Part shown: positions 1-11,575 of the stretch, in pieces
Layout: each line of letters starts with the position of its first letter
Position numbering within the stretch: the stretch's first letter is position 1
Assembly: GCA_963675135.1 (NCBI GenBank)
Contig: OY776131.1
Coordinates: 29,441,881 to 29,505,880 of the forward strand
DNA from: Galeopsis tetrahit
Taxonomy: Eukaryota; Streptophyta; Magnoliopsida; Lamiales; Lamiaceae
Direction: 5' to 3'
DNA length: 64,000 nucleotides
Notes under the pieces: generated by a model
What the model saw: the letters and a program-made list of their open reading frames with translations, nothing else
Told to the model about the DNA's origin: nothing
The model's database searches: none
Translations under genes and position numbers: made by a program

Positions 1-9
1 TGTACAACT

Positions 10-1865
10 CTATATACATGTAGGATCCATGTCTATCAATCCTAAACTTATGCAAAGCTCTCCAAATCTAGTTTCAGCCAAAGGTTTTGTGAAAATGTCA
101 GCTCTCTGAATATCAGTATGGATCTTTTCCATCCTTATGTTTTTCTTTTCAATATGATCCCTAATAAAATGATGCCTAACATCTACATGCTTGCATCTAG
201 TATGTAAAACGGGATTTTGGGTGATGGCAATTGCACTATTGCTGTCACAGAATATAGGTACATTAGATTCCACAATATTGTAGTCTCTAAGTTGTTGCAT
301 TAGCCAAAGAAGCTGACTACAACAACTTCCAGCAGCCATATATTCTGCTTCAGTGGTAGATGTTTCCACACTTGTTTGTTTCTTTGAAAACCATGATATG
401 AGCTTAGAACCTAAAAATTGGCATGAACCAGAAGTTGATTTTCTATCTATCCTGCAACCACCAAAGTCAGAATCTGAATAACCACTTAGGGATAAATCAT
501 CATCTGCAGAATACCACAAACCTCGATTAATGGTACCCTTTAGATATTTCAATATCCTTTTAGCAGTCTCCACATGACTTTCTTTGGGGTTGACCTGAAA
601 TCTAGCACATACACCTACTGCAAATGCAATATCTGGCCTACTAGCAGTCAAATAGAGTAAAGAACCAATTAAAGCTCGATAATAGGATTGATCAGCACAC
701 TTACCTTGATCATCTGGATCCATTCTGTATGTTGGCAGCATTGGTACTCCAACTGTTTTATAGGTCTTGATACCAAATTTATCTACAAATTTCTTGTATA
801 TTTTGCTTGATTGATAAAGATACCTTCAGATGATTGTTTTACTTGAAGACCAAGAAAGTAGGTCATTTCTCCCATCATTGACATTTCAAATTTACTTTGC
901 ATGAGCTTTGAAAAGCTTTCACTCATGCTTTTGTTAGGAGATCCAAATATTATATCATCAACATAAATTTGGACTAATAAAATGTCTGTACCTTCTTGTC
1001 TTCTGAACAAAGTGCGATCAACTTTGCCTTTAGTAAATCCATTTTCAACTAAGAATAGTGAAAGAGTGTCATACCAGGCTCTTGGGGCTTGCTTCAGACC
1101 ATATAGTGCTTTCTTCTACCTGTATACTTGGTTACCATTTACCTCAAATCCAGGAGGTTGTTCTACATAAACTTCTTCAACAAGTATACCATTCAAAAAT
1201 GCACTTTTCTCATCCATTTGATACACAGTGAATTTCATATAAGCAGCATAAGCAAGAAACAATCTTATAGCTTCTAATCTAGCTACAGGGGCAAATGTTT
1301 CATCATAATCAATACCCTCAGTTTGAGAGTAGCCTTGAGCCACTAATCTAGCTTTGTTTCTCACAACAAGATCATTCTCATCCTTCTTATTTTTGAAAAT
1401 CCACTTTGTACCTACCACATTGTAATCAGTAGGTCTCTCTACGAGTTCCCATACATCATTTCGAGTGAACTGGTTTAATTCTTCTTGCATAGCCATAATC
1501 CAGTTACTGTCAGATAAAGCTTCTTTCACTGTTTTAGGCTCAATAGAAGATAAGAAGCAACACCAACAAAACAGAGAATTACTAGGTTCAGGCTTAGAAT
1601 CAAACAGTTGCCTTCTGGTCTTAACACCTTTATTGGATTCACCAATAATCAGATCAGTAGAATGAGCAGATTTCCATGTTTTTCTAGTCTTAACAGGAAT
1701 ACTTTCATCATCCACATCATGTATATCATAATTATCAATATCAACATTTTCAGCAGGTTTATTCACAGGAGAACAATCAACCAATTCAGGCATGTCAATT
1801 GGTCTAGAAGACTTACCTTTGTCTTTTACCTTTTCTACATCATCGTCTTTGTTTAGAACATTCAA
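10..1865 (-). pseudogene. Element A reverse transcriptase and RNase H (broken)
   Basis: Copia-type RT followed by RNase H. RT begins in the 1116-1865 piece with WIMAMQEELNQF and ARLVAQGYSQTEGIDYDETF, and contains SAFLNG of the first catalytic-Asp region. The YVDD active site lies in the 783-1010 piece (VQIYVDDIIFG). RNase H (10-741) has the acidic residues in GYSDSDFGG, TTEAEYMAAGSC and CDSNSAI, and the KHVDVRHHFIRD block; it ends with a stop at 10-12. The breaks are an in-frame TAG near 1113, where relatives have a sense codon, and a frameshift between 741 and 783. Upstream (1866-2030) the linker to integrase is readable but interrupted. All key catalytic residues seen are present, so inactivation rests on the stop and the shift. 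Confidence 0.9.
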
Positions 1866-2030
1866 AAATGGATTGTAGGCTTGTACATATTCATAAACAT
1901 CAGTCTCTTCATTGTCTTTGTCAGTTTGAATGGTCAGATCATCAATTTTCTTACTGATCTGATGATCAGCAGAGTCCTGTACAACTTCGTCAAAGACAAC
2001 ATGGGGTGTTTCTTCTACACATAGAGTAGA

Positions 2031-3287
2031 CTAATTAAACACTCTAAATGTTTTGCTAGTAGAAGAATATCCTAAGAATATTCCCTGATCAGCTTTAGCA
2101 TCAAAAGAATTTAATTTGCTCTTTTCATTGTTATGAATAAAGCACTTACATCCAAAGATATGAAAATATGAAACTCTAGGTTTTCTACCTTTCCATACCT
2201 CATAAGGAGTTTTACCATGTACCTTGTTGAGTGCACATCTGTTCTTAGTATGACAAGCAGTGTTGATTGCCTCAGCCCAGAACTTCTGTGGTGTGTTGTA
2301 CTCTGCAAGCATTGTTCTGCATGCTTCTTTTAGTGTTCTGTTTCTTCTCTCAGCTACACCATTTTGTTGGGGTGTCCTAGCTGCACTTGTCAAATGCTGA
2401 ATTCCAGATTTAGAACAAAATTCTTTGATATAGCAGTTTATAAATTCAGTCCCCTTGTCACTCCTGATCTTGACAATGGGCTGACCTTTTTCTACTTGCA
2501 ACCTCTTTAACAGATCAGGTAGTTGGGTTTGTGTGTCACTCTTTTTGTGTAAGAAGATTACCCAAGTAAACTTTGAATAATCATCTACCACAACTAGAGT
2601 GTACCTTCTACCATTCAGTGTAGGGGGTTTTATAGGACCATGTAGATCCATGTGTAAGAGTTCTAAGACTCTACAAGTAGAAAGAGTGGGAATTGACTTA
2701 AAGGAAACCTTTACCTGTTTACCTTTTTGGCAAGCATCACACACTTGTGATTTGAAATAGATTTCATTAGGGATACCTTCAACAAGGTAGTTTCTTGCAA
2801 TCTTATTAATTATCTTAAAGTTCATATGGCATAGGCGTCTGTGCCATAGCCAGCTGATCTCTTTAGGACTCTTACTAAGAAGGCAAGCATCCCTAGGGCA
2901 GCTATTCCAATTCACAATGTAGACACTGCCTTGTCTTACTCCAACTAGTAGGATTGTATGAGTTCTTTTATCCCAAATTTCACATTTGGTGCTTTTGAAA
3001 TAGACTTTATAGCCCCTGTCACAAAATTGAGAGACAGATAACAGATTATATTTCAAACCTTCTACATATGAGACATCTTGAATCTCTACATCTCCATTCT
3101 TGATGTATCTAAATCCTTTTGTGATTGCCATGGAACTATCTCCAAAGATCACCTTTGGTCCTTCCTTTTCATGATAGTCAGAAAGAAGAGTCTTGGTACC
3201 AGTCATGTGGTGAGAACACCCACTGTCTATGTACCAAGTTTCTCCAACTGAACCACCTTTCTTGTATAGATCAAGTCGATCCTGCAA
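2031..3287 (-). pseudogene. Element A protease and integrase
   Basis: A 418-residue open frame. It starts with the retropepsin motif WYIDSGCSHHMTG (catalytic Asp in DSG). The pre-integrase zinc-binding HHCC region follows (LWHRRLCHMNF, then CDACQKGKQ). The integrase core has first Asp in LHMDLHGP, second Asp in RSDKGTEF and the Glu in PQQNGVAERRNRTLKE, so the DDE triad is complete. Downstream GRKPRVSYFHIFGCKCF is the conserved copia integrase C-terminal stretch. It ends at an in-frame TAG at 2031-2033, and the same frame continues readable afterwards (EETPHVVFDE), so the stop looks like a mutation rather than a natural end. Confidence 0.9.
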
Positions 3288-3319
3288 GTAGTGATCTTAA
3301 TAATTTAGGTACCCTTTTT

Positions 3320-5587
3320 TTATTGGGGTCCTTGGGGGTTAGTAGTAAGAGGTATCCAAATAAACATTGAAGATTTGAATAATTGAGACCTCTTAAGTTT
3401 TCTACCATGCTTATCACAGAACAGTACTTTATTGACCTTATCCAAATTATCAGCAGACTTAGGATCTATTTTTCTGAGATAGCCTTTCCTTGGTTCTATC
3501 CCCTTTTCAGGAAGATCAGTATGTCTGTAATAGTTTGCATAGGGCCTAAAAGCCTGTGGACCATACGGCTTATAGATGCGTTTTGGTCTTTCCTCTCCAA
3601 TGATATCATAAGATAAAGGTGGAGGATAAAGAACAGGTTTGTTATGATAATGAGGCACAAATTTCCTAGGTTTAGTTGAGTACAACTGAGACTGCCTTAT
3701 AAAAGGAGGTCTAGGCTATTTCCAACTTGCCTGTGCTTGTCTTGACCTACTGTTCTGAGTCTGCCTCTTCTGATCCCAGGACAGTTCTGCTCTGGTCAGA
3801 GGAGTAGTACTCTTCTGGTATGGTCTTGACTGTACTAGTCTAGATCCATTCTTCTGTTTACCATTCTCGGTAGTAGGAGGAATGTATTTAGATTGTACTT
3901 TAAGTTTTGGATCATTATCATAAGTCATAGGTTCTTTTCCTTTATCTAATTGCAAAGAACTTGAACTAGCTCCAGTAGTGTTCTTAATCCCTGAAGTAGA
4001 GGAACTAGGCAGATCAGTACCTATTCCACTTTTATCATAAGGAGCTCTGTATCTGTCTGATAATGTTTGATTAATCTTAGAGGAGTTAATCATTTCAGAT
4101 AGCTTCAGATCCAAGCTCAGTACTTCAGATTCTAAGAATCTATTGTGCTCTTCAAGTTTTTCACATTTAATCTTTAAGTCATTGAACTCATTGGTCTCTT
4201 TAGCTTGTGTATGAAGCATACCCTGATATAACTTGTCCATAGATGCATACTTTTCTTTGAGTTGTGACAACTCTTCTGATAGCCGTGCATTTAGAACAGT
4301 TATATTAGGATCCACTTGCAGTTGAGCTTCTCGAAGACTAATGATTTCTTGTCTTAAAGATATGTTTTCATCACTGATTTCCATGAATGCTTTGTTAGCT
4401 GGTAGGAGGTCTTCTTCAATCACTCCATTGGAATGATGAAGACTACTTCCTACACTACTATCAGCAGTGTCACATAAATCAGAATCAGAATCAGATTCAT
4501 CACAAGATTGAAAAGATGTGACAGATGATACCTCTTGATCAATTTTTGCCATCATAACCAGTCCATCATCTGCAATGAAGACTTCTTTCTCACTGCTAGA
4601 AGGGTACTCAGATGAAGACGATGGCAACTCATCTGAATCCGTATCAGATTCATTGTAGGCCACCATTGCCCTCTTACCCTTTGCATATTTGCGATCTCTC
4701 CTTGCTTTCCTTTCTCTTCTGTCTTCAGCACTCAGATCAGGACATTCATGGATGTAATGACCTGGCTTTTCACAGTTATAACACAGAGGTTCATTAGTAG
4801 AACGTTTAGTAGGAGAATGATATCGGTTCCTGTCCTTCCTATCAGTAGAGTTCTTATCCTTCCTATCAGCAGAGTTCCTCTCTCTTCTTTTCTCATTAGA
4901 GACCTCATCTCTTCTTTCAGAAGATTTGTGGTCCCTTCTGGTCCTAGAAGAGTCCCTGTTACTAGAGCCCTGAGAATCCTTATAGAATCTTTTGTATCTA
5001 CCATACCGCTTGTTAAGTTTATCAAACCTCTTAATCATTAAATTCAGCTGATCCTTAAGAGCAAGATCAGTACTCTCTAGTTCATCTTTTATGCTTGAGG
5101 ACTTAGACATAGATGATCTAGACTTCTTAGAGGTAGATGCCTTAAGTGCAATACTCTTGGAGATTTCCTTCTCCCTATCACTGCTCACTATTGGATCTTC
5201 TTCATCCAATTCAAACTCATGCGCCTTAAGGGTTTGGAAAGTGGTTTCAGCAGACCAGGTGTCTATATCCTGTGTGGTTGTAATGATCATTTTGACCATT
5301 TTCCACCTGTCATCTAAAGCCTTAAGAATACGCAGATTGATCTCCCTATTGGTGTAAGTATTTCCTAAAATATCCAAGTCATTCATAATCTTTGTAAAAC
5401 GAGTATCTAGCTGGTCAATTGTTTCACCAGTCTTAATTTTGAATGATTCGAATCGCTGAACAACAGTGGATAGTTTGCTTTCCTTTATAAGAGAAGTACC
5501 CTCACAAATGATAGCTAACTTGTCCCACATCTATTTGGCTGATTTACATTTAACAACTTTCCCAAGATACTCGTTGGGAAGCGTATG
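3320..5587 (-). pseudogene. Element A Gag, central and C-terminal part
   Basis: The 3716-5530 frame encodes the Gag body. It has the UBN2-type retrotransposon Gag region (QRFESFKIKTGETIDQLDT), a basic Arg/Ser/Asp-rich stretch, and a CCHC zinc knuckle CYNCEKPGHYIHEC. An acidic Ser-rich region and a long predicted coiled coil follow (LNARLSEELSQLKEKY). An in-frame TAG near 5531 separates it from a further readable stretch to 5587, where the solo LTR begins. Another in-frame TAG at 3716 separates it from 3320-3685, a Pro/Tyr-rich gag-pol linker in the same frame. The N-terminus is on the far side of the solo LTR at 7251-7515. The large Gag with a coiled coil is usual for Sireviruses. Confidence 0.87.
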
Positions 5588-5592
5588 CAAAA

Positions 5593-7245
5593 TGTTGGTC
5601 CCTGAGACGAGTGTAAGATCAACTGACTTGATCTCTGCTGATGGTGTGGAAAATAAGCTAACTCTTCAAGGTAACTAGTCCGCTGATTTCACTAGGGGCC
5701 TAGGACTAGTTAGTCGACTGATTAATTACCTATCGGAGTTAAGTGCGGAATTGTAGTGTGCCCATAAAGATTATACTCGTCTACTGCTTAAATAATGTTT
5801 GTAAAATAGTTTATGCACAAATATGTATGAAAAGACTTGAAAATAAAGTGCAAAATGTAAATAACACAGTAATTTATAGTGGTTCGGATATACGTTCCTA
5901 CGTCCACTCTCACGTCCTAACGTGATGTTTAATCCCTTTAATTTACCGAAAATTACAAGGGTTTGTCCTTTATAGTCCCAAGGGTAGGACTTTGAGATCT
6001 GAGCCAGTTCCTAAACTGCTGCGGTCTCCACAAGTGATTGGAAGCACTTGCACTTTAACAAGTGAGTTGCGAGCACTTGCACTCCACAAGTGATATAGAT
6101 CACTTGCACTCTTTACAGTGATGAACACTCAACTTGACTTCTAGGGGTTGATGGTAGAAGGTGGGTTTTGTGTATATGAACTAGATGAGAATTTCCCTTA
6201 CAATCTGTTTTAGCCTCATGCTAGGATTGGGAAATTCTCTCTAAGCTATGGATATATATGAGTGGCTAAACTGGCTTAGATGTTATGAGTTCACTCACTG
6301 GGGATGAGGTGATGCGTGTTGAATCTTCATGAACGATCTTCTTGAGCTCTTCTTATTTCTGGACTTTAAGAACTTTGCTCGACCTCTGCATCTCACACCT
6401 CTTCACACTCCCAATGATGTATGAGCTCATTTATATAGTGTTGATGTTTGAATGTTACCGTTGTATGATAGCAATTCAAATCTCCACTAATTCAGGAATT
6501 GGCAATCTCTTGATTTGATATGATTGAATATTACCATTGTCATGTAATTTCAATCATATCTTTGACTTTCCTTTCTTGTGCACATATCTTGTCAATCCTT
6601 GATTTCAGCTCTGATTGGTCTTCCCTTAATTGGGTACAGATGATCTTCACCTCAGCTGATTCTGGGTTCGACTCATCTGGACATGATACTTGTGCATTGG
6701 ATTGCTTCCTCAGCTGTATGGACCTCGGCTGTCTAGTAATGCAGGTTTGGTCCTCAGCTGTCTTTTACTCAGCTGTTGTCTTTACTCAGCTGCTGTTTCT
6801 TCTCAGCTGCTGTCTTTACTGTGCTGTCTTTACTCAGCTGCTGTTTCTTCTCAGCTGCTGTCTTTACTCTGCTGTCTTTACTCAGCTGCTATTTCTTCTC
6901 AGCTGCTGTCTTTACTCTACTGTCTTTACTCAGCTGGTTGTAAGATGACTTCTACTCAGCTTGTAAGAAGACTTCTACTCTGCTGGTAAGAAGACTTCTA
7001 CTCTGCTCGTGTATACTCATCTTACTCTTACTCTTCTTATCCTATAAGATGAGTTCAACATCTTATCAGGAGACTTCTGGTCTTGGTCTTCTCTTCTCTT
7101 CTTGAGCATTGACAAGTCTTCTCTTCTAACCAGAGTCCTATCTATTACAAGATGTATAATAAAGTTGTCTATACAATACAACTTATCCTATTACATGTTT
7201 GATTTGGTTTATCAAAACTAAACTAGGGATATACATATCCCAACA
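5593..7245. mobile_element. Solo LTR of a copia element inserted in gag of element A
   Basis: It begins TGTTGGTCCCTG and ends CATATCCCAACA, so the TG...CA ends form an inverted repeat. It is flanked by a perfect 5-bp TSD CAAAA (5588-5592 and 7246-7250). On either side the gag frame of A matches up as adjacent sequence. There is no internal domain, PBS or PPT, so this is a 1653-bp solo LTR left by LTR-LTR recombination. It resembles the LTR at 37334-39104 (shared TGCGGAATT and GTGTGCCCAT blocks and GTGGTTCGGAT). Short open frames inside (6520-6989) come from its internal tandem repeats and are not genes. Confidence 0.92.
6784..6927. repeat. 48-bp tandem repeat, three copies, inside the solo LTR
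   Basis: Three nearly identical 48-bp units start ACTCAGCTGCTGTTTCTTCT. Related CAGCTG-rich and ACTTCTACTC-rich sequence continues to about 7020. The repeat lies in the LTR and may be promoter or enhancer sequence (inference). The CAGCTG motif also recurs in the related LTR at 37334-39104. Confidence 0.85.
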
Positions 7246-7250
7246 CAAAA

Positions 7251-7515
7251 TGTAATTCTTGGCCAAGCTGTCCAAGTTATTCTGCCTCATTTCTTCAGTA
7301 GTTAAGTCTAACCTGGGCTTAGGAACGAGAACACCAATGGCTTTTGAAGGTTCCAGATTTGCAGTGTTGGGTATCATAGTAGTGATTGGCCCTTGTTTGA
7401 TCACAGACATCATTAGATCATGGGTTGAACTGAAAATGGCCTCCATCCTCAGTTTCCAATAATCATAATCTGCAACTTTAAACTTAGGAAGTTTATTGAT
7501 GGCAGTTTCTTCCAT
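7251..7515 (-). pseudogene. Element A Gag N-terminus
   Basis: The N-terminal part of Gag in element A, separated from the rest by the solo LTR. The chosen start is the ATG at 7513-7515 (MEETAINKLPKF). The open frame extends further upstream, but that stretch is hydrophobic and lies in the leader next to the PBS. The motif VADYDYWKLRMEAIF matches the DUF4219/UBN2-type Gag start, and B and C have the equivalent SIENYDFWKIRMRAHL. It ends at the CAAAA TSD of the solo LTR. Confidence 0.85.
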
Positions 7516-7661
7516 GATAGAACAAACAGTAAAGATCAGTAATATATCAAGTAGATTCAGATAGACAAGTAAGATCAAGAAACAAGTATCAGTAATGAGA
7601 AACAATTAGACTTTCCCCAAAGTCTACAAGGTTATCAAGAAACAGCAGCCCGAGAACTACT

Positions 7662-7673
7662 GCTCTGATACCA
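7662..7673 (-). other. Primer-binding site of element A (tRNA-iMet)
   Basis: On the minus strand TGGTATCAGAGC, complementary to the 3' end of plant initiator tRNA-Met, lies two bases inside the 5' LTR. This is the normal plant copia PBS. Confidence 0.92.
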
Positions 7674-7675
7674 CT

Positions 7676-9039
7676 TGTTGGTCCCAAAGTTGAGTTAAGA
7701 TTGAGTAAGCTAAGAAAAAGTCTAGAGGGGAGGGGTGAATAGACTTTTTCAAATTTTATCAAAATATCAGAGTTTAAGTGCAGAAATGTGTTATGTATGT
7801 TACTGTTCTTAGAATCAGATCAGTACTAACAATATATCTTTTATACTCAACTTTTCTTTAAATCTTTTCTTTAGAAAACTTACTGTTCTTGGTTAAACAA
7901 ATATTAAACAGATAATCAAAACAGAAAGTAAAGAACACAAGATTTTATAGTGGTTCGACAAATGTCTACATCCACTCTCACAACTCCAGTTGCGATGTTT
8001 TATTACTCTTTTCTTCTTGAGTACTTGTAGCTTAGAGTCCCAAGATTAAGACTTTGATCTTGTCGATTACACTTCCAAGTGTATCTTCGATCTACTAGTA
8101 ATTTCACAAGTAACTAGCACACTTGTTTACACAGTACAAACTTAAAATGAAAAGTAAAACTTCTCTTTGTAGTAGCCTTTGATTCTTCTCTTCAGATCTG
8201 TGGCTTCTCTTCAGTTCTTCTTTAATCTCCAACTCTGTGAGTTCTTGAATACTTGAATGCTTCTTGATTGCTCTTGAATAGTAATAGTATCAGTAGTCTT
8301 TTCAAGTAGAAGATCACACGGTATTTATAAGATCTAGTATAACAGTTAGCAGTTTGTGAACTAACTCTCAACTAACTCATAACCGTTTCTTGTTGTAACT
8401 TCCTTCTTTGTAACTAACTTAAAACTTATCCATAAGTCAGCATATCTTCAAATATATCTTCAGTTACGCTTCAAATAAGTTATCCAAACTTATTCTTCAA
8501 TTCAACTAACTCAGCACAATAAACTACTCTTCTTAGTTTTACTGCTCTTGGTCAGTCAGCACAGTTCTTCCAAAACTGTTCTTGCTTCCTTCAAAAACTT
8601 CTTTTAATCTTCTGAGCTTCATCTTACTCCTTTCGAATATCTTCATGCTCTGGAGTAGTCTTCTGATGTCTCTTAGTCTTCTTTCTTCAATCTAATCTAC
8701 TGTACTAACTTTTACAATGCTGAATACAATAGAATACAACTTTACATATATAAAACCTATCTATACATCAACTGAACTATATACAGATGAGTACATCTAA
8801 GTCCTATACTATAAGCTGTCTATACAATTCATTCTCAGCTTAGTTCCTTAAACAGTTCATATATCAGATTAGTAAAACATAAGATCAGTAAACTCAGATT
8901 TCATAATACATTAAGATCAGTAATCCTAATTCATATATCTCACATAGAATCACATATATCCATAACTTCAAGTTGCTTTTGGCCATCAAAACATACAATC
9001 ATCAATTAGAACATTGTTTATAGAATTCATATCCTAACA
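7676..9039 (-). repeat. 5' LTR of element A
   Basis: On the plus strand it runs from TGTTGGTCCC to CCTAACA (1364 bp) and abuts the PBS. It contains the block GTGGTTCGACAAATGTC also seen, diverged, in the other copia LTRs here. A recurrent CTTCTCTTCAG-type pyrimidine-rich region lies inside. The 3' partner is outside the window, so insertion age cannot be judged. Confidence 0.88.
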
Positions 9040-10397
9040 ATCTTAAATCAGGATATTTGGCAAGTTGGGGGTAAAGTTGGTCCAGGAAAAATTTGGATTC
9101 ATCTCTTAGTGACATTTCATAGGTGTACTCTGGGGCTTTATCTGACTTGGGTGAGGATTGGGGTTCTTAAAAAAGAATGGGTATGGGGGTATCAGACTTG
9201 TAAGAAATTTTAAGAATGGTTGGGTCATTCAAGTGAGGGGTGGTTTCAATAGCTTTTGAACTGTGAGTAGGTGGTTCTGGATCATTCAAATCCAAGTTTC
9301 CAGGTGATACTCTTCCTTCATCATCATCCTCTGAACTTTCTAGTTCAGATTGCTCATCCACATCCATTTCTTCATCAGAAGTATCATCATACTCCTCTGC
9401 AGTTTCTTCTCCACTCGAACTAGGGCTTGACATGGCCCTCTTTTTCTTGGATTTTGAGGCTGGTTCAACCTCCCTTCCCTTTCCTTCCTTCTTGGCTCTT
9501 TCAAGAATGTTGATCACCATTTGTGTTGCTTCTTCACTCTTTTGTTTGGCAGTTTTTGCTTGCTTTCTTGTTGAGGCTTTTGGTGACTTGATCTCCAAGC
9601 CCTATCTTTTCTGGGTTCTCACAGATAGTTGTCTAAACAGAATCTTGGTGGTGTTGAATTTTACTCCATCTTCAACAATATCATCTGGTCCTTTCTTGTA
9701 TAAGAATGCAGCAACCTTTGTACAAAAGACAAGTTTCTTCTCAATGAATACCTTCCTTACATCCACAATCTTGAACTTTGCTTTCTCCTCTACTAGTTTT
9801 TTCAGAAAATAACCCTTCCAGTTCATTGGCTTCTTTCCTCCATCAATGACTGCTTTCATCAATCTTACTTTGGATTTGCTGATCTGGTCATAGCTTCCTG
9901 TGGTGCACATAACAGTCTTTGCAACCACATTTAACAGAAGTTGACAATCCTTCTTTAGAACTCTTTTGTGTAGACCAGATTTGAGAGGTACAGGTTTGTC
10001 CATCCATTGGTTGACAACTTCTTGTTCATGAAGTCTCATATACTCTTCAGAATCCTCTCCAGTAGCATTCAAACCAAAGAAATCATCAAAATCCTCTTCA
10101 GTAAACTCAAACTTTGAGCTATCTTCTTGGTTGTATCTGGCTCATGAGTCATTATGTAACCAGATCTAGAGCTTTTCTGAGTGAAAGTGCCTAAGAACTG
10201 AGTGGTTGAAAGTTCCAGGCATGTTTTGGGGATGGCCTCGAGCCATTTTCTCAGGCCAGCTTGCTCCAACCACGTGACTATCCTCCTTGTGTGTTTGTTT
10301 GACAGATTGTCAAAGCAAACAGTTTGCTCAAAATGGAGCATGGTTGACTCACTTAAGTAGTCCCAGTTGATGTCCAAATCAGGGTGAATGAAGTCAA
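9040..10397 (-). pseudogene. Element B third ORF (ORF3), main exon, broken and cut by element A
   Basis: Homologous to 47686-48932 of element C. The N-terminal globular part includes FEQTVCFDNLSNKHTRR and WLEQAGLRKWLEAIPKTC. A basic segment (KSPKASTRKQAKTAKQK) and an acidic low-complexity stretch near 9300-9400 follow. I see no signal peptide or membrane span, so the env-like label used for Sirevirus ORFs in this position is positional only. Breaks: a frameshift near 10070, an in-frame TAG near 9600 (sense in C) and a TAA after PIPILF near 9167 that C shares. The frame stays open past this TAA up to the insertion of A at 9040. Exon 2 is taken to start after the acceptor AG at 10398-10399. Confidence 0.75.
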
Positions 10398-10810
10398 CTA
10401 AAAATATAGCCAATACATAATATTAGTATGGATAAATATCAAAACCTCTCCATATAATTACTGAACCATATGATTAGACTATATCTAGACAATATCTTGC
10501 ATTTATGTCTAAGATTTATTGTGGATAGATTTACAGAGTATGTTCATAACACCATATCCAACAATGTATTTTAAACTCGTAATCATGACATCTAGATGCA
10601 ATATATATATGATTCTAAGATATTATCAAGGTTTTAAAGCATATCAACATGTATTTAACAACATATCATACAATAAATGAAGAATCCGTAAATATAGCAT
10701 ATTTAAATTTCAAATAGAAATGATTTGAAATAAAAACAGAGCATGTTGTTTGTTCTTGCAATCTTGATGTATATGCATGTTTTCAGAAGATGAACATGAG
10801 AAATACTAAC
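10398..10810 (-). other. Predicted 413-nt intron of ORF3 in element B
   Basis: Minus strand: donor G|GTTAGTATT after 10811 and acceptor TTTTTAG|TTGACTTC before 10397. Joining the flanks keeps the frame (exon 1 ends on codon position 1). The same donor and acceptor occur in element C at 48933-49334. The interior is AT-rich and has no long open frame. Predicted from sequence only. Confidence 0.6.
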
Positions 10811-10826
10811 CCATTTCCAAAGACAT
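10811..10826 (-). other. Predicted first coding exon of ORF3 in element B (16 nt)
   Basis: ATG at 10824-10826 in the good context ACAAAAATGTC, encoding MSLEM plus one base before the GTTAGT donor. Element C has the same exon at 49335-49350 with a single substitution (MSLEI). The exon is too short to find by ORF length; conservation with the splice signals is the support. Confidence 0.6.
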
Positions 10827-10950
10827 TTTTGTTAAGAAAGTAGAGCTTTGAGCAAAAACTTGAAGATGAGCTTGAGAATTCTTGAGAAATTTAGCTTAGG
10901 GCTTTTTCAGAAATTTTGAAAACGTAAATTGTGAAAAATTCTAAGTCTTG

Positions 10951-10960
10951 CTTTTATATC
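10951..10960 (-). promoter_or_regulatory. Candidate TATA box for ORF3 of element B
   Basis: GATATAAAAG on the minus strand, about 130 nt before the ORF3 ATG. Element C has the same box at the same distance (49475-49484). It suggests a promoter separate from the LTR. Confidence 0.5.
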
Positions 10961-11575
10961 TCCTCAGCTGTACGTTTTGAAAAATGTTAGGTGTAAGGCT
11001 GAGATTGAATTGATCAAGATTAAGGGTTTAGATCAATTTTGTTACACCAAAGGACGCAGATGTCGTGTCCAGTGCACAGTAAGTTGCTTTTTCAGAAAAT
11101 CGTGCAATTAATCGTCTTTTAGCAAAAATCTCTTGTTTGTCGACTATGAGCATTAAATGCGTACTATAATGATGAACAAAGTTTAACTTATATGAAAAAG
11201 AAAACTTATCTACAATCAAGTGACAACTTGACTGAATAACCCTTGACAACTTCTATTGAAGTTTCTCATGTACTTTGTCATTCTTTAAGTTGTCATCCTC
11301 ATGTACTTTGTTATCCTCTACGTTGTCCTTCATAGTTTTCCTCGTACTTGTCGAGTATCTTTCCTTCATTTTACTCAAGAATGCCATGTACTTTGTCCAA
11401 GTTTCCTGCATAAAAATTCTTAAAAATAATATCAGTATGTGAAGAATAAATTAACGAACCTTGAGTTTGTCTCATCTATCTTGTCCTTCATCTGGATTGT
11501 CCTATAATTTCACTCTAAGTTCCCCCTTGGATTAACACTACTACCTCTGGCATGATTAAAGTAATTCCTTATACT
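10961..11575 (-). other. Non-coding spacer between pol and ORF3 of element B
   Basis: It lies between the end of RNase H and the candidate ORF3 TATA box and matches 49485-50045 of element C. A 70-73 codon frame is open in both (11028-11249 and 49561-49773), but the two copies differ by several amino-acid changes and I see no protein motif. I treat it as spacer or upstream promoter sequence. Repeated words such as CATGTACTTTGTC and GTTGTC occur near 11270-11400. Confidence 0.55.

Larger units (their letters stand above)
1..9039 (-). mobile_element. Ty1/copia retrotransposon A (Sirevirus-like), truncated by window edge
   Basis: Read on the minus strand the order is 5' LTR (7676-9039), PBS, gag, protease, integrase, RT, RNase H, which is the Ty1/copia order. 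The 3' LTR and anything after RNase H lie left of the window. A solo LTR (5593-7245) splits gag. The right boundary is clear: LTR sequence ends CCTAACA at 9039 and ORF3 of element B resumes at 9040, so A inserted into B. The expected 5-bp TSD would be ATCTT (9040-9044), but its partner is outside the window. The long LTR and large coiled-coil Gag suggest Sirevirus; that placement is inferred. Several stops and a frameshift make it non-coding as it stands. Confidence 0.88.

Noticed and set aside
6520..6989. Overlapping 99- and 142-codon frames on the plus strand in the solo LTR
   Set aside because: They are created by the CAGCTG-rich 48-bp repeat; the Leu/Ser/Cys-rich translations have no domain and lie wholly inside an LTR with TSD.
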